Shown: piece by piece, positions 1 through 8,649 of the stretch
How the letters are laid out: every line of letters starts with the position of its first letter
How positions within the stretch are numbered: the stretch's first letter is position 1
Assembly (NCBI GenBank): GCA_902521315.1
Contig: CABYRH010000003.1
Location: forward strand, 149,452-213,451
Direction: 5' to 3'
Length of the DNA stretch: 64,000 nt
Source: an uncultured Alphaproteobacteria bacterium
GTDB lineage: Bacteria; Pseudomonadota; Alphaproteobacteria; HIMB59; GCA-002718135
Made by a program: the position numbers and the translations under genes
The notes under the pieces: generated by a model
What the model saw: only the letters and a program-made list of their open reading frames with translations
Databases searched by the model: none
What the model was told of the DNA's origin: nothing

Positions 1-906
1 ATGCCAACCTCCAGTCATTGAATAATTACCATCACCAATTTCAATATAATGTCCAATTTTCCAATAATCCCTTTCTTTAAATGTAAGTCTAAATGGAAGT
101 TGATGATATTCTACATATCCTTTTAAACCTCTTGCAGTTCCTATTCCTGCAGGTCCGTGCCACATCATTTTTGGATGCCAATAATTTTTTTGAGGATGAT
201 TAAGTAATTTATCTCTTATATAATCTTTGTTTGAGTTTGGATCACTTTCGGGCTTAATATTTAAACTTCGCTGCATGGTTAATGCTTGATTTAAAGATTC
301 TAAAGATAATTCGTTGTCAAAATTTTCATTATTTTCTCCATCTCCAGTAATAGGCGCTGACCACATACCTTCTGCTCCTAAAGATTTATTAATTGGCCAG
401 TGTCCAGCTTGTCTAATAAAATCAACTGTATCAATTAAAACATATGATTTTATAATTTTACCATTAGAGATTTGATGAGCTTCGCAAGTTCTAAGATAAA
501 TATTTTTTTTTGTGGGTGTAACACCGAGCCATTCGTTGACAAATGTTCCAGTTAGATAGCTAACAAACGATACAAATACTTTGTCTCTATAAGATCCTCC
601 AATTACAATTATATTTCTTCTTTCGAGATCTGGAAAAGCTTCTTTTAGAGGTATCCAAAGTTTATTTTTTATATTCTCAACACCACTTATTTCATTTATC
701 GGATGAAAAGCATTTAATTCAGCTTCTTCATGGTATAAGTTTTTTAAATTAACTCCTAATTCATCTAAAGGAGATTCAGCAACTTTATTTAATAAATATT
801 TAAATTTTTTTTTATTTTCTAAATTTTCACTTGTACTTAAATCTACAAAAATTATTTTCTTGTTTTCTTTTTCCCCTGTTTCAAAATCTTCAATTTTATT
901 TGTCAT
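1..906 (-). CDS. Tandem SnoaL-like (NTF2-fold) protein, 3' part cut by the window edge
   Basis: This gene is absent from the ORF track because it runs off the left edge. The frame is open from an ATG at 906 to base 1 (302 codons, no stop). The product shares diagnostic stretches with the 357-residue protein at 10090-11163: 'GPAGIGTARG' against 'GPAGIGTGRG', a following 'HQxPF', an earlier 'LERR', and 'TGDG'. It is therefore a paralogue made of two SnoaL-like domains. The family includes polyketide cyclases and many uncharacterised hydratase- or isomerase-like proteins, and no catalytic assignment is possible here. It is divergent from the cupin gene at 996, with a 17-base palindrome between them. 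No signal peptide, so cytosolic. Confidence 0.8.
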   Translation of the reverse strand, partial: MTNKIEDFETGEKENKKIIFVDLSTSENLENKKKFKYLLNKVAESPLDELGVNLKNLYHEEAELNAFHPINEISGVENIKNKLWIPLKEAFPDLERRNIIVIGGSYRDKVFVSFVSYLTGTFVNEWLGVTPTKKNIYLRTCEAHQISNGKIIKSYVLIDTVDFIRQAGHWPINKSLGAEGMWSAPITGDGENNENFDNELSLESLNQALTMQRSLNIKPESDPNSNKDYIRDKLLNHPQKNYWHPKMMWHGPAGIGTARGLKGYVEYHQLPFRLTFKERDYWKIGHYIEIGDGNYSMTGGWH

Positions 907-952
907 AAAAATTATTTACATACTAATAAATATTAATTGATTTATTCAATAA

Positions 953-969
953 TTTGAATAATATTCAAA
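953..969. promoter_or_regulatory. Candidate operator, palindrome TTTGAATA-A-TATTCAAA
   Basis: A perfect 17-base palindrome with a central A lies between the divergent SnoaL-like gene (ends at 906) and the cupin gene (starts at 996). Its half-site TTGAATA is also the half-site of the palindrome at 5116-5131 in front of the LacI-type repressor, where the two halves are separated by two bases. I infer that the repressor encoded at 4091-5089 binds both sites and controls both divergent transcripts. The sequence is AT-rich, so chance palindromes are common. The shared half-site is what gives this one weight. Confidence 0.5.
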
Positions 970-995
970 AAAAATGAATAAAATATCATAAAGAT

Positions 996-1967
996 ATGTC
1001 AATTAATATTACTACAAGATTAGCAAAATTTGAGGAACTTATTCCAAGTACTATTCCTTTTGTAGAAGGAAAATTAAAGGGACATCAAGATAGGAAAAAT
1101 TATTCTGTAATAGGCCCAGGTGTTAGTGAAGATGCTAAACAAAATGTTAAAATAGCTGAAGCGCATGGCTTCAATATTGGAGCTGTAAGTGCTGCTCCAA
1201 TGAACGGTTCTGGATTACATAGCCATACAACTGCTGAAGTATTTATAATTCATTCTGGTGCTTGGCGTTTCTATTGGGGAGTTGATGGCACAGAAGGAGA
1301 GGTAATACTTAAAAAAGGTGATATTGCTTCTTTCCCTACAAATATGTTTAGAGGTTTTCAAAATGTAAGCAAAGAAGAAGCGTTAATGTTTGTAGTTTTA
1401 GGTGAAAATGATCCAGGTGTAATCACTTGGACTCCAAAACTTTTAAAAGATGCAAAAGATTCTGGTATGGTATTAATGAATGATAATTCTTTAGTAGATA
1501 CAGAAAAACAGAAAATTACTGATGAAACTAAAATTATTCAACCATTAAAAGAAGATGAATTAAAGAGTTTTGATCATTATTCCTCAGAAGATATAGAAAA
1601 GTTTGTCATTCGATTTGATGAAAAAGATAAATACTTTGTTGATGATGAACACTATCAATCCAATAAAATTATTAATTACCTTGATCAATTTAATATTCAT
1701 AATAAATCATTTATTCCAAACATACCGCATTTAACAGGATTTAGCCTTTCACTTCTCCATGGAAAAAATGCCCATATACATGAATACAAATTTGAGAAAT
1801 CAGAAGTATATCATTGTTTATCTGGTGAATGGGAAATAGATTGTGATGGAGAGAAAGTAGTAATTAAGGACAAGGATACTTTTTCAGTACCAAAAAACTC
1901 ATCACGATCAATTAAGCAGATAAGTGATGAGGATGGAAATTTATTTATTATAAGACAAACAAATTAA
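996..1967 (+). CDS. Two-domain cupin protein
   Basis: A 323-residue protein with two cupin folds. The N-terminal cupin (about residues 65-140) carries 'GLHSHTTAEVFIIHSG', which matches the His-x-His...Glu metal-binding pattern. The C-terminal cupin (about 245-315) carries 'NAHIHEYKFEKSEVYHCLSG'. Bicupins include dioxygenases, isomerases and sugar-acid enzymes, so the reaction cannot be named. There is no signal peptide. It starts a plus-strand transcript with the SnoaL-like gene at 1980 (12-base gap) and the core-MetE-like gene at 2962 (7-base gap), so the three probably act on one compound. A palindrome just upstream suggests control by the nearby LacI-type repressor. Confidence 0.75.
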   Translation: MSINITTRLAKFEELIPSTIPFVEGKLKGHQDRKNYSVIGPGVSEDAKQNVKIAEAHGFNIGAVSAAPMNGSGLHSHTTAEVFIIHSGAWRFYWGVDGTEGEVILKKGDIASFPTNMFRGFQNVSKEEALMFVVLGENDPGVITWTPKLLKDAKDSGMVLMNDNSLVDTEKQKITDETKIIQPLKEDELKSFDHYSSEDIEKFVIRFDEKDKYFVDDEHYQSNKIINYLDQFNIHNKSFIPNIPHLTGFSLSLLHGKNAHIHEYKFEKSEVYHCLSGEWEIDCDGEKVVIKDKDTFSVPKNSSRSIKQISDEDGNLFIIRQTN

Positions 1968-1979
1968 GAATTCAGTTAT

Positions 1980-2954
1980 ATGAAAGGTTTTAATAACAAG
2001 TTTGAAAATCTTCCAGATTATATTCTAAAAATAACTCATCAGATATGGGAAGAAAAAGATGTTAACTCAATTATGGAATATTATGCTGAAAATATTCCTG
2101 TTAGATCACCTATGGGAATCATTTATGGACCTAATACAGTAGTTGATGCAACTAATGCAACTTTAGACGAATTTCCAGATAGGCAATTATTAGGTGAAGA
2201 TGTAATTTGGATTGGTAACGAAGATGAAGGGTTTTTATCTTCTCATAGAATTCTTAGTAAAGCCACTCATGTAAAAGATGGTTTATATGGGAAAGCAACA
2301 AATAAAAAACTTGTATACAGAGTCATTGCTGACTGCGCTTGTAAGAATAATCAAGTTTATGATGAATGGTTAGTTAGAGATCAAGGAGCAATTGTTAGAC
2401 AGCTAGAAATAGATCCAAAAAAATATGCAGCAATTTTAATAAAACAAGAAGGTGGAATAAAGAATTGCATTAAACCATTTGATAATAATTCATCTCAAGA
2501 ATCAAGTTATACACCACCAATTTTATCAAAAAATAATATAGCTGATCAATATGCAGAAAATTTAGAAAACATTCTTAATATTAATTCTAAATCTACAATT
2601 GAAAAAAATTATGACAGATCAGTTCAACAATTTCAACCAGGAGGTTTTGTTTGTTATGGTATCGATGATGTAACAAATTTCTGGCTAAATTTAAGACAAT
2701 CTTTCCCAGATGCTCTTTTTAGAATAGAACATAAAAGTTTTACTGTAGAAGAAAATCAACCAAAAAAAGTTGCTATACGCTGGTCTTTAGTTGGGAAGCA
2801 CAGTGGGAATGGTATATTTGGGCAAGCTTCTAATTCTGAGATTTATATTATGGGAATTAATCATGCCGAAATAGGACCAAGAGGTATAAAGAACGAATGG
2901 GTTTTATTTGATGAAACTGCAATTTGGAAACAAATCTTGATAAAAACAGGTTAA
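1980..2954 (+). CDS. Tandem SnoaL-like (NTF2-fold) protein
   Basis: A 324-residue cytosolic protein built of two SnoaL-like domains (roughly residues 15-145 and 190-320). The first contains 'YYAENIPVRSPMGIIYG', a typical SnoaL start in which a short helix leads into a strand. The second contains 'GIDDVTNFWLNLRQSFPD' followed by the usual 'F.I.H' strand. It is a more distant relative of the proteins at 1-906 and 10090-11163, without their GPAGIGT motif. It sits between the cupin and core-MetE-like genes in a tight operon. The family fold is clear, but the reaction is unknown. Confidence 0.7.
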   Translation: MKGFNNKFENLPDYILKITHQIWEEKDVNSIMEYYAENIPVRSPMGIIYGPNTVVDATNATLDEFPDRQLLGEDVIWIGNEDEGFLSSHRILSKATHVKDGLYGKATNKKLVYRVIADCACKNNQVYDEWLVRDQGAIVRQLEIDPKKYAAILIKQEGGIKNCIKPFDNNSSQESSYTPPILSKNNIADQYAENLENILNINSKSTIEKNYDRSVQQFQPGGFVCYGIDDVTNFWLNLRQSFPDALFRIEHKSFTVEENQPKKVAIRWSLVGKHSGNGIFGQASNSEIYIMGINHAEIGPRGIKNEWVLFDETAIWKQILIKTG

Positions 2955-2961
2955 TTAAAAA

Positions 2962-4089
2962 ATGTCTAAAATATTAACTACACATGTAGGCAGCTTGCCT
3001 AGATCAAAAGGACTTTCAGAAATTTTATTTTCTAAAGATCGGGGTGAAAAATTTATTAAAGAAGATTTCAATAATATATTGAAAAAAAATGTTGAGACAA
3101 TTGTTAAAAAACAGATCGAAGTTGGTATTGATTATATAAGTGACGGTGAAATGAGTAAAATAAGTTATGCCACTTATATAAAAGATAGGATAGATGGTTT
3201 TTCTGGAGAAAGTGAAAGAAGAGCACCAGCTGATTTAGATGATTTTCCAGAGTATAAAGAAAAAATAGCTAAAAGTGGGGGTACACCAACGTATAGCAGA
3301 CCGTGTTGTACTAATGCATTAAAAATCAAAGATAAAGATTTATTAAATAAAGACTTAGAGAATTTTAAAAATTCATTAGATAAAAACAATCATCAAAAAG
3401 CATTTATGAATGCTGCATCACCAGGTGTCATAAATGTATTTATGCCAAATAGGTTTTATAAAACAGATGATGAATATTTACATAAACTTTCAGAAATTAT
3501 GGCTATTGAGTATGAGACAATTACTAAATCAAATATACAAGTGCAATTAGATTGTCCTGATCTTGCATTAGCTAGACATATGAATTTTAAGGAATTATCC
3601 GAACAAGAATTTTTAAAACGTGCGGAAATTCAAATTGAGTGTTTGAATGAAGCTTTAACTAATGTAGATGTTAATATGACTAGAATGCATATTTGTTGGG
3701 GAAACTATGAAGGACCTCATACACATGATATCCCACTAGAAAAAATATTACCAATAATTTTAAAATCTAAAATTAAATATTTTTTAATTGAGTCATCAAA
3801 TCCCAGACACGCACATGAGTGGAAAGTTTTTCAAGATATTAAATTACCAAAAGATAAAGTTTTAGTTCCTGGTGTTATCGATTCAACATCAAATTTTGTT
3901 GAGCACCCTGAGGTTGTAGCAGATAGATTAATTCAGTTTTCAACGGTAATTCCAAAAGACCAACTAATGGCTGGAACTGATTGCGGATTTAGTACTTTTG
4001 CAGGATTTGGCAAAATTGATGAAAATATTTGTTATGAAAAACTTCATTCTTTAGTTGAAGGAACTAAATTAGCAAACAAAGTTATATAA
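2962..4089 (+). CDS. Core-MetE-like (cobalamin-independent methionine synthase C-domain) protein
   Basis: A 375-residue TIM-barrel protein of the MetE C-terminal-domain family. It opens with 'THVGSLPR', the family signature, and has the zinc-site pattern: 'MHICWG' (His-x-Cys), 'IESSNPRHAHEW' (Glu) and 'GTDCGF' (final Cys). Full MetE has about 750 residues, and this single-domain form lacks the N-terminal half. Single-domain members act as core methionine synthases, epoxyalkane:CoM transferases or methyltransferases of unknown substrate. Its place behind the cupin and SnoaL-like genes suggests a catabolic or alkyl-transfer role rather than methionine synthesis. A second, quite different member lies at 15515-16564. 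It ends one base before the convergent repressor gene. Confidence 0.8.
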   Translation: MSKILTTHVGSLPRSKGLSEILFSKDRGEKFIKEDFNNILKKNVETIVKKQIEVGIDYISDGEMSKISYATYIKDRIDGFSGESERRAPADLDDFPEYKEKIAKSGGTPTYSRPCCTNALKIKDKDLLNKDLENFKNSLDKNNHQKAFMNAASPGVINVFMPNRFYKTDDEYLHKLSEIMAIEYETITKSNIQVQLDCPDLALARHMNFKELSEQEFLKRAEIQIECLNEALTNVDVNMTRMHICWGNYEGPHTHDIPLEKILPIILKSKIKYFLIESSNPRHAHEWKVFQDIKLPKDKVLVPGVIDSTSNFVEHPEVVADRLIQFSTVIPKDQLMAGTDCGFSTFAGFGKIDENICYEKLHSLVEGTKLANKVI

Positions 4090-4090
4090 T

Positions 4091-5089
4091 TTATCTAGAT
4101 GTTTTTCTTTTTATTAACGTTCCTTGGATTAAATGACTAACGGCCTCATAATCTGGATCTTTAATATTATCATTAATAAGTTGAGTTACTAATTTTGACA
4201 TTTGTCTCAAGGGCTGTTTTACAGTACTTAAATTGTAAGATGACCAGTTTGCCATTGAGATATCGTCATATCCAAATATTTCAATATCGTTAGGTATTTC
4301 AATTTTTGTATTTTTTTTAATGTAATCTAAACATCCAAATGCCATCGTATCATCTGCACAAAAAATAGCTGAGATTTTTTTATTCGTTAAGATTTTTGCT
4401 GTTGCAGCATATCCACCTTCATATGTAAAATTTCCTTTTTGAGAGTATAATTTTAATTTTTTTGATTTTTTTAATTTATTTTTAAATCCTTTACATCTTT
4501 CATTACTTACATAAGATCCTGTGGGACCTTCAATTAAACCAACTTCCTGATGGTTATTTTTGATTATTTGATCTGCAATTAATTCACCACCAAATCTATG
4601 ATTACATGCAACTGAACTTATAGTAGGGATATCCCAAGCTCTATTATAGGCTATAATTTGAATCTTTTTATTTAAGCAATTTTCAACAAATTGATCTGTT
4701 GGTTTAGTTGCTGAAATTATTGCAACTAATCTTTCTTTCAAATATGGCTGAATGAGCTTATCGTCTAATTCTTCACCATCATCAGTTGTTATCAATAAAA
4801 TTCTAAAACCCGATAAACGTAGCGCTTCATGCAATTCAGTTAATACCTCTGGATAAAATCGATTGGTTATATAAGGTAAAATAACTCCCACTAGTCCACT
4901 ATCTTCAATATTTTGAGAATCTTGTAAAAAAGTTTGAGGTTTATATTTTAGTTTTTTGGCAGCTTCAAGAACCCTTAGTTTTGTCCTGCTTGAGATGCTT
5001 GCACCTTTAGTAAAACATCTTGAAACAGCTGATTGAGATACTCCTGCTAATTTTGCGACATCTTGGGATGTGGCATTTTTATTCATCAT
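4091..5089 (-). CDS. LacI-family transcriptional repressor
   Basis: A DNA-binding regulator with an N-terminal LacI helix-turn-helix ('ATSQDVAKLAGVSQSAVSRCF') and hinge ('LKYKP'), followed by a periplasmic-binding-protein-like effector domain ('GVILPYITNRFYPEVL', 'AIFCADDTMAFGCLDY', 'IFGYDD'). The track begins at 5131, but the ATG at 5089 (or the next one at 5086) is better. It has a good ribosome site, AAGGAAAAA, directly upstream and places the helix-turn-helix at the usual distance from the N-terminus. About 332 residues, normal for the family. It is divergent from the sugar-type binding protein gene at 5190, with a symmetric operator-like site between them. It most likely represses that importer and itself, and perhaps the cupin/SnoaL/MetE transcript. 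Inducer unknown, probably a sugar-like molecule. Confidence 0.9.
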   Translation of the reverse strand: MMNKNATSQDVAKLAGVSQSAVSRCFTKGASISSRTKLRVLEAAKKLKYKPQTFLQDSQNIEDSGLVGVILPYITNRFYPEVLTELHEALRLSGFRILLITTDDGEELDDKLIQPYLKERLVAIISATKPTDQFVENCLNKKIQIIAYNRAWDIPTISSVACNHRFGGELIADQIIKNNHQEVGLIEGPTGSYVSNERCKGFKNKLKKSKKLKLYSQKGNFTYEGGYAATAKILTNKKISAIFCADDTMAFGCLDYIKKNTKIEIPNDIEIFGYDDISMANWSSYNLSTVKQPLRQMSKLVTQLINDNIKDPDYEAVSHLIQGTLIKRKTSR

Positions 5090-5106
5090 TTTTCCTTTTT
5101 TATGTA

Positions 5107-5140
5107 TGCAAATGCTTGAATAATTATTCAAACTGTTGCA
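5107..5140. promoter_or_regulatory. Candidate LacI-type operator with nested symmetry
   Basis: The 16-base perfect palindrome TTGAATAATTATTCAA (5116-5131) lies within a wider symmetric frame: TGCA, five bases, the palindrome, five bases, TGCA. It overlaps the 5' untranslated region of the repressor gene and the promoter zone of the importer at 5190, the expected place for an autoregulated LacI-family operator. The half-site TTGAATA recurs at 953-969. Confidence 0.6.
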
Positions 5141-5189
5141 TTAATAAAATATTATAAATTAATATATTAATAAATTATAGGGGAAACAA

Positions 5190-6404
5190 ATGAAAAAAAT
5201 ACTAGTATTATTTGCGATTTTCACATCATTTTTTTTCTTAGCCGGTACTAATGCAAAAGCTTGCGAGCTAAACAATTCTGTACCAGTAACTTCTTTATCT
5301 GCAGGATTTGATGCCTGGAAAGTTGTTACTTCTGCTATGGAAGAGTGTGGAAATTTTACACCTACACTTGATCAAGAATACAGAGATAAGCTTGTTGCAT
5401 CATTAGAAAGCAACCCATCTCAATTTACAATGGCAGGTGTTTCAGCTTCTACAAATGTATCGGTTCTTGATGCTGGTGTAACTAGACCACTTGACGATCT
5501 AGTTGCTAAATATGGAGACTCTCTACAAGATAATCAAAAAATTGTAATTGATGGAAAAATTATGGCAATTGCAATGATGACAAATGCTCAACATTTATTT
5601 TACAGAGAAGATATTTTGAGTGATCTTGGTATAGATATTCCAACAACTTATGACGAGCTTTTGAAAGCTGCTAAAGTTATTAAAGATGCTGGAGTTGTAG
5701 ATTATCCACTTGGCGGAACATTCAAGTCAGGTTGGAATTTAGGAGAAGAATTTGTAAATATGTATTTGGGTTTTGCTGATTCTTTTTTTGATGGAAATAT
5801 GCCAGCAGTTAATAATAACGATGGCTATGAAACACTTAAGATGATGAAAAAACTAACAGAATATATGGATCCTGAGTATTTAACTTCAGATTCTACATAT
5901 GTTCAACAACAATTCCAACAGGGTAAGATTGCTCTTGCAAACCTTTGGGCGTCTCGAGCTGGTGCTATGGACAATGCAGAGGAGTCAACAGTTGTTGGAT
6001 TAGTAAAGTTTGCATCAGCGCCTAAAGCAAAAAAGAATGGTAAACCAGCATCTACATTATGGTGGGATGGTGTTGTTATAGCTAAAAATGTTACTGATGA
6101 AGAAGCAGAAGCAGCATTTAAACTAGCTATGGTTGGATTAGATCCAGCAAACTTAGGAGCAAACCCTGAAGCTGCTCCTTGGCTGTCTAATGCGTTTGAT
6201 CCAGCTCCATCAAATATTGGTGCAATTTTAACTGCAAAATCTGGAGCAGCTCCTTATCCTGCATCAGCAAAAATGAGCACACTCCATGGAGTCTTAGGTG
6301 CTGCAATTGGTGATTATTTGACTGGCGCAGCTACTGCAAAAGCTACTCTAGAAAAAATTGAGGCTGATTATATTACTGCAGCAACAGAAAAAGGTCTCTT
6401 ATAA
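5190..6404 (+). CDS. ABC importer substrate-binding protein, family 1 (sugar type)
   Basis: A 404-residue periplasmic solute-binding protein. A signal peptide (about residues 1-25, 'MKKILVLFAIFTSFFF...TNAKA') precedes a family-1 fold with 'NAQHLFYREDILSDLGIDIPTTYDEL' and 'LWWDGVVIAKN'. Family 1 binds mono- and oligosaccharides, glycerol phosphate diesters and similar polyols, and the ligand cannot be read from sequence. It is first in an importer operon with two permeases (6463 and 7482) but no ATPase. A stem-loop follows its stop codon, which usually keeps binding-protein transcripts more abundant than permease transcripts. The LacI-type gene is divergent and probably regulates it. Confidence 0.9.
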   Translation: MKKILVLFAIFTSFFFLAGTNAKACELNNSVPVTSLSAGFDAWKVVTSAMEECGNFTPTLDQEYRDKLVASLESNPSQFTMAGVSASTNVSVLDAGVTRPLDDLVAKYGDSLQDNQKIVIDGKIMAIAMMTNAQHLFYREDILSDLGIDIPTTYDELLKAAKVIKDAGVVDYPLGGTFKSGWNLGEEFVNMYLGFADSFFDGNMPAVNNNDGYETLKMMKKLTEYMDPEYLTSDSTYVQQQFQQGKIALANLWASRAGAMDNAEESTVVGLVKFASAPKAKKNGKPASTLWWDGVVIAKNVTDEEAEAAFKLAMVGLDPANLGANPEAAPWLSNAFDPAPSNIGAILTAKSGAAPYPASAKMSTLHGVLGAAIGDYLTGAATAKATLEKIEADYITAATEKGLL

Positions 6405-6420
6405 TTTTATATAATTGTAT

Positions 6421-6454
6421 ATTACTCCCCTTTTAAAATCTTAAGGGGGGTAAT
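6421..6454. other. Intercistronic stem-loop between binding-protein and permease genes
   Basis: Arms ATTACTCCCCTT (6421-6432) and AAGGGGGGTAAT (6443-6454) form a 12-pair stem with one G-U pair. No clear run of T follows, so it is more likely an mRNA-stabilising or attenuating hairpin than a full terminator. Similar hairpins, unrelated in sequence, follow the other three binding-protein genes in this window. Confidence 0.7.
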
Positions 6455-6462
6455 ATTAGTAA

Positions 6463-7482
6463 ATGAAAAAATCTACTTTTTTAGTTTTTACAATGCCATC
6501 ATTTATAATGATGACATTATTTATTGCCTTACCTCTTCTAATAGTTTTAATTCAAAGTTTTCAATTCAACCAAGATGTATTAGAAACGATTGAAAGAGAA
6601 AATTGCGATCCTTTTGGATGTAAAACAGAAACAATTACCGTTCCTGTATTAGATGAAAATGGAAATAAAATAAAAAATAATATTTGGGTAGGCTTTCAAA
6701 ATTATAAAAATATTTTGAAATTTGAACAATTATCATCTGTTATTTCAAATGATGGTTTTGAATGGAGTAAAATAAGATCTATTGATTTTTATAAAGCTCT
6801 AAGGTTTACACTAACATTTACATTTATTACTTTACCATTTGTAATAATCTTAGGTTTAATATTAGCTCTATGCGTTAATGTTTTAATTAATAGATTGAAA
6901 GGTCCAATAATTTTTATAACCTTGCTCCCATTTATAATTACACCTGTAATAGGTGCTTTATCAATAAAATGGTTATTTATAGGAGATGGTATATTAACTT
7001 TATTTTTAGAAAATATTTTAGATAAAGATATTGCCCTATTTTCTCAAGGCTGGACGATAGAGATTCTAATGCTTTTTTATAGAGTTTGGCACACTATACC
7101 TTTTGCCTTTGTTATTTTTTATGCAGGACTACAAACTGTCGATAAAGAAAAAATTGAGGCAGCATTTGTAGATGGGGCAAATAGACTTCAGCGTTTAAGA
7201 TTTATTATAATTCCGCATATCATGCCATTAATAGTATTTGTTGCTTTAATTCATTTAATGGATTCATATCGAGTTTTTGATGAAATTGTTGGTTTTAGTG
7301 CTTCTGGATTTAGGATTTCATTACAATGGATGACTTATGATTTCTTGAGAATTGATGATTCTGGAACAAGATCTATTGGAAGAGCATCAGCTACTTCTGT
7401 TCTTACAATGATAGGAATTATAATAATATTAATTCCAGTTTTAAGAAGAACTTTTAAAGAGCAAAAAGAAAAAAGATTATAA
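6463..7482 (+). CDS. ABC importer permease, MalF/UgpA type
   Basis: A 339-residue inner-membrane permease with a first helix at about residues 8-32 and five more towards the C-terminus. The EAA loop that contacts the ATPase is visible as 'EKIEAAFVDGANRLQRLRFIIIPHIMP'. The first periplasmic loop is longer than usual (about residues 38-105) and contains two cysteines ('NCDPFGCKT') that could form a disulfide. It overlaps the next permease gene by one base (TAATG). It pairs with the product of 7482 and the binding protein at 5190. The ATPase must come from another locus. Confidence 0.9.
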   Translation: MKKSTFLVFTMPSFIMMTLFIALPLLIVLIQSFQFNQDVLETIERENCDPFGCKTETITVPVLDENGNKIKNNIWVGFQNYKNILKFEQLSSVISNDGFEWSKIRSIDFYKALRFTLTFTFITLPFVIILGLILALCVNVLINRLKGPIIFITLLPFIITPVIGALSIKWLFIGDGILTLFLENILDKDIALFSQGWTIEILMLFYRVWHTIPFAFVIFYAGLQTVDKEKIEAAFVDGANRLQRLRFIIIPHIMPLIVFVALIHLMDSYRVFDEIVGFSASGFRISLQWMTYDFLRIDDSGTRSIGRASATSVLTMIGIIIILIPVLRRTFKEQKEKRL

Positions 7483-8615
7483 TGGAAAGTAAACTTTTTA
7501 ACTTAACCACGCCTCTTAAAATTATTGTTTCAATTACAATAATTACGTGGTGTATAATTGCTTTATTCCCTCTCTTATGGATTGTTGTAATGTCAATAAA
7601 ACTTCCTGTTGATTCTTTTGCTTCCAATCCTTTAAAGGTAATAATTGGTCCAAGCACAAAAGAACAGGTTGGAGGTCTATCTTTTGTTAACTTTATTTTT
7701 CTTTTTCTATCAATTTATTTGTTTTATAAATTATACCAAATAAGAAAAATTTTATTTGATTTAATTAATCCTATTTTAAAATTTTCTTTAATTACTTTTT
7801 TCATTTTATTCATTTTATATATAACTATTTCCTTCATATTATTTTTTTTAATTCAAAATAATTTATCTGAATTCGTAAATATATTATTTTCAAATTTAGA
7901 ATTCTTAAAAATTTTTTCTTACCCAATCATAGGTTTTACTCCTCAGCATTATTTGTCTGTTTGGGTTGGTAATGAATTTTATAAACAATTCTTAAATACT
8001 ATGATTGTAACAGGTGGGGTTGTTACAATTTCATTAACTGTTGGAACACTAGCTGGTTATGGATTAGCAAGAAGTAATTCTATGATTGCCTTTTGGCTTT
8101 TAATTTTTGCTTTAATTTTTAGAGCCTTACCTCATTCTGTTTTGGTTACTGGTTATTTAGAACCTTTTATAAATTATGGATTATATGGAAAAAAAATTGC
8201 TGTTATTGTTTTGTTAGTAGCTATTAACCAACCTTTTACAATATGGATGCTGAGATCATTTTTTATGAATATACCTCAAGATTTAGATGAAGCTGCTCAA
8301 ATTGATGGATGTAATCCTTTTCAAGCTTTCTGGAAAGTTGTGATGCCTTTAATGTGGCCAGGTGTAATTACAACAGGATTATTTTCTTTCTTGTTAGCTT
8401 ATAATGATTATCTTGTTGCAGCATTATTATTAGATGGACAATCACAAACTATGGTTCCAGCAATTATGCAATATTTTAATATGGAAACTAAAATGACAGA
8501 TTTAGTTGAGTCAATTGCTGCTGCTGCATCAATTACTGCACCATTGTTTTTGTTAGTGATGTTTTTCCAAAAACAAATAGTGTCTGGTTTAACTCAAGGT
8601 GCAGTAAAGGGTTAA
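7482..8615 (+). CDS. ABC importer permease, MalG/UgpE type, with extra membrane insert
   Basis: A 377-residue inner-membrane permease. The C-terminal two thirds is a standard MalG-type unit, with the EAA loop 'NIPQDLDEAAQIDGCNPFQAFWKVVMP' and ending 'GLTQGAVKG'. Usual length is about 275-300. The excess is an insertion at about residues 65-135, between the first helix and the core, containing two or three additional strongly hydrophobic segments ('FIFLFLSIYLFYKLYQI', 'FSLITFFILFILYITI'). The insert is in frame and the rest is intact, so this looks like a real variant rather than a sequencing error. It starts within the stop of the preceding permease gene. Confidence 0.9.
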   Translation: MESKLFNLTTPLKIIVSITIITWCIIALFPLLWIVVMSIKLPVDSFASNPLKVIIGPSTKEQVGGLSFVNFIFLFLSIYLFYKLYQIRKILFDLINPILKFSLITFFILFILYITISFILFFLIQNNLSEFVNILFSNLEFLKIFSYPIIGFTPQHYLSVWVGNEFYKQFLNTMIVTGGVVTISLTVGTLAGYGLARSNSMIAFWLLIFALIFRALPHSVLVTGYLEPFINYGLYGKKIAVIVLLVAINQPFTIWMLRSFFMNIPQDLDEAAQIDGCNPFQAFWKVVMPLMWPGVITTGLFSFLLAYNDYLVAALLLDGQSQTMVPAIMQYFNMETKMTDLVESIAAAASITAPLFLLVMFFQKQIVSGLTQGAVKG

Positions 8616-8649
8616 CAATAATATGATAATTATTTATTAAAATTATAAG

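Noticed and set aside
2962-4089. True methionine synthase MetE
   Set aside because: Half the length of MetE, without its N-terminal domain, and placed in a catabolic operon; kept as core-MetE-like.
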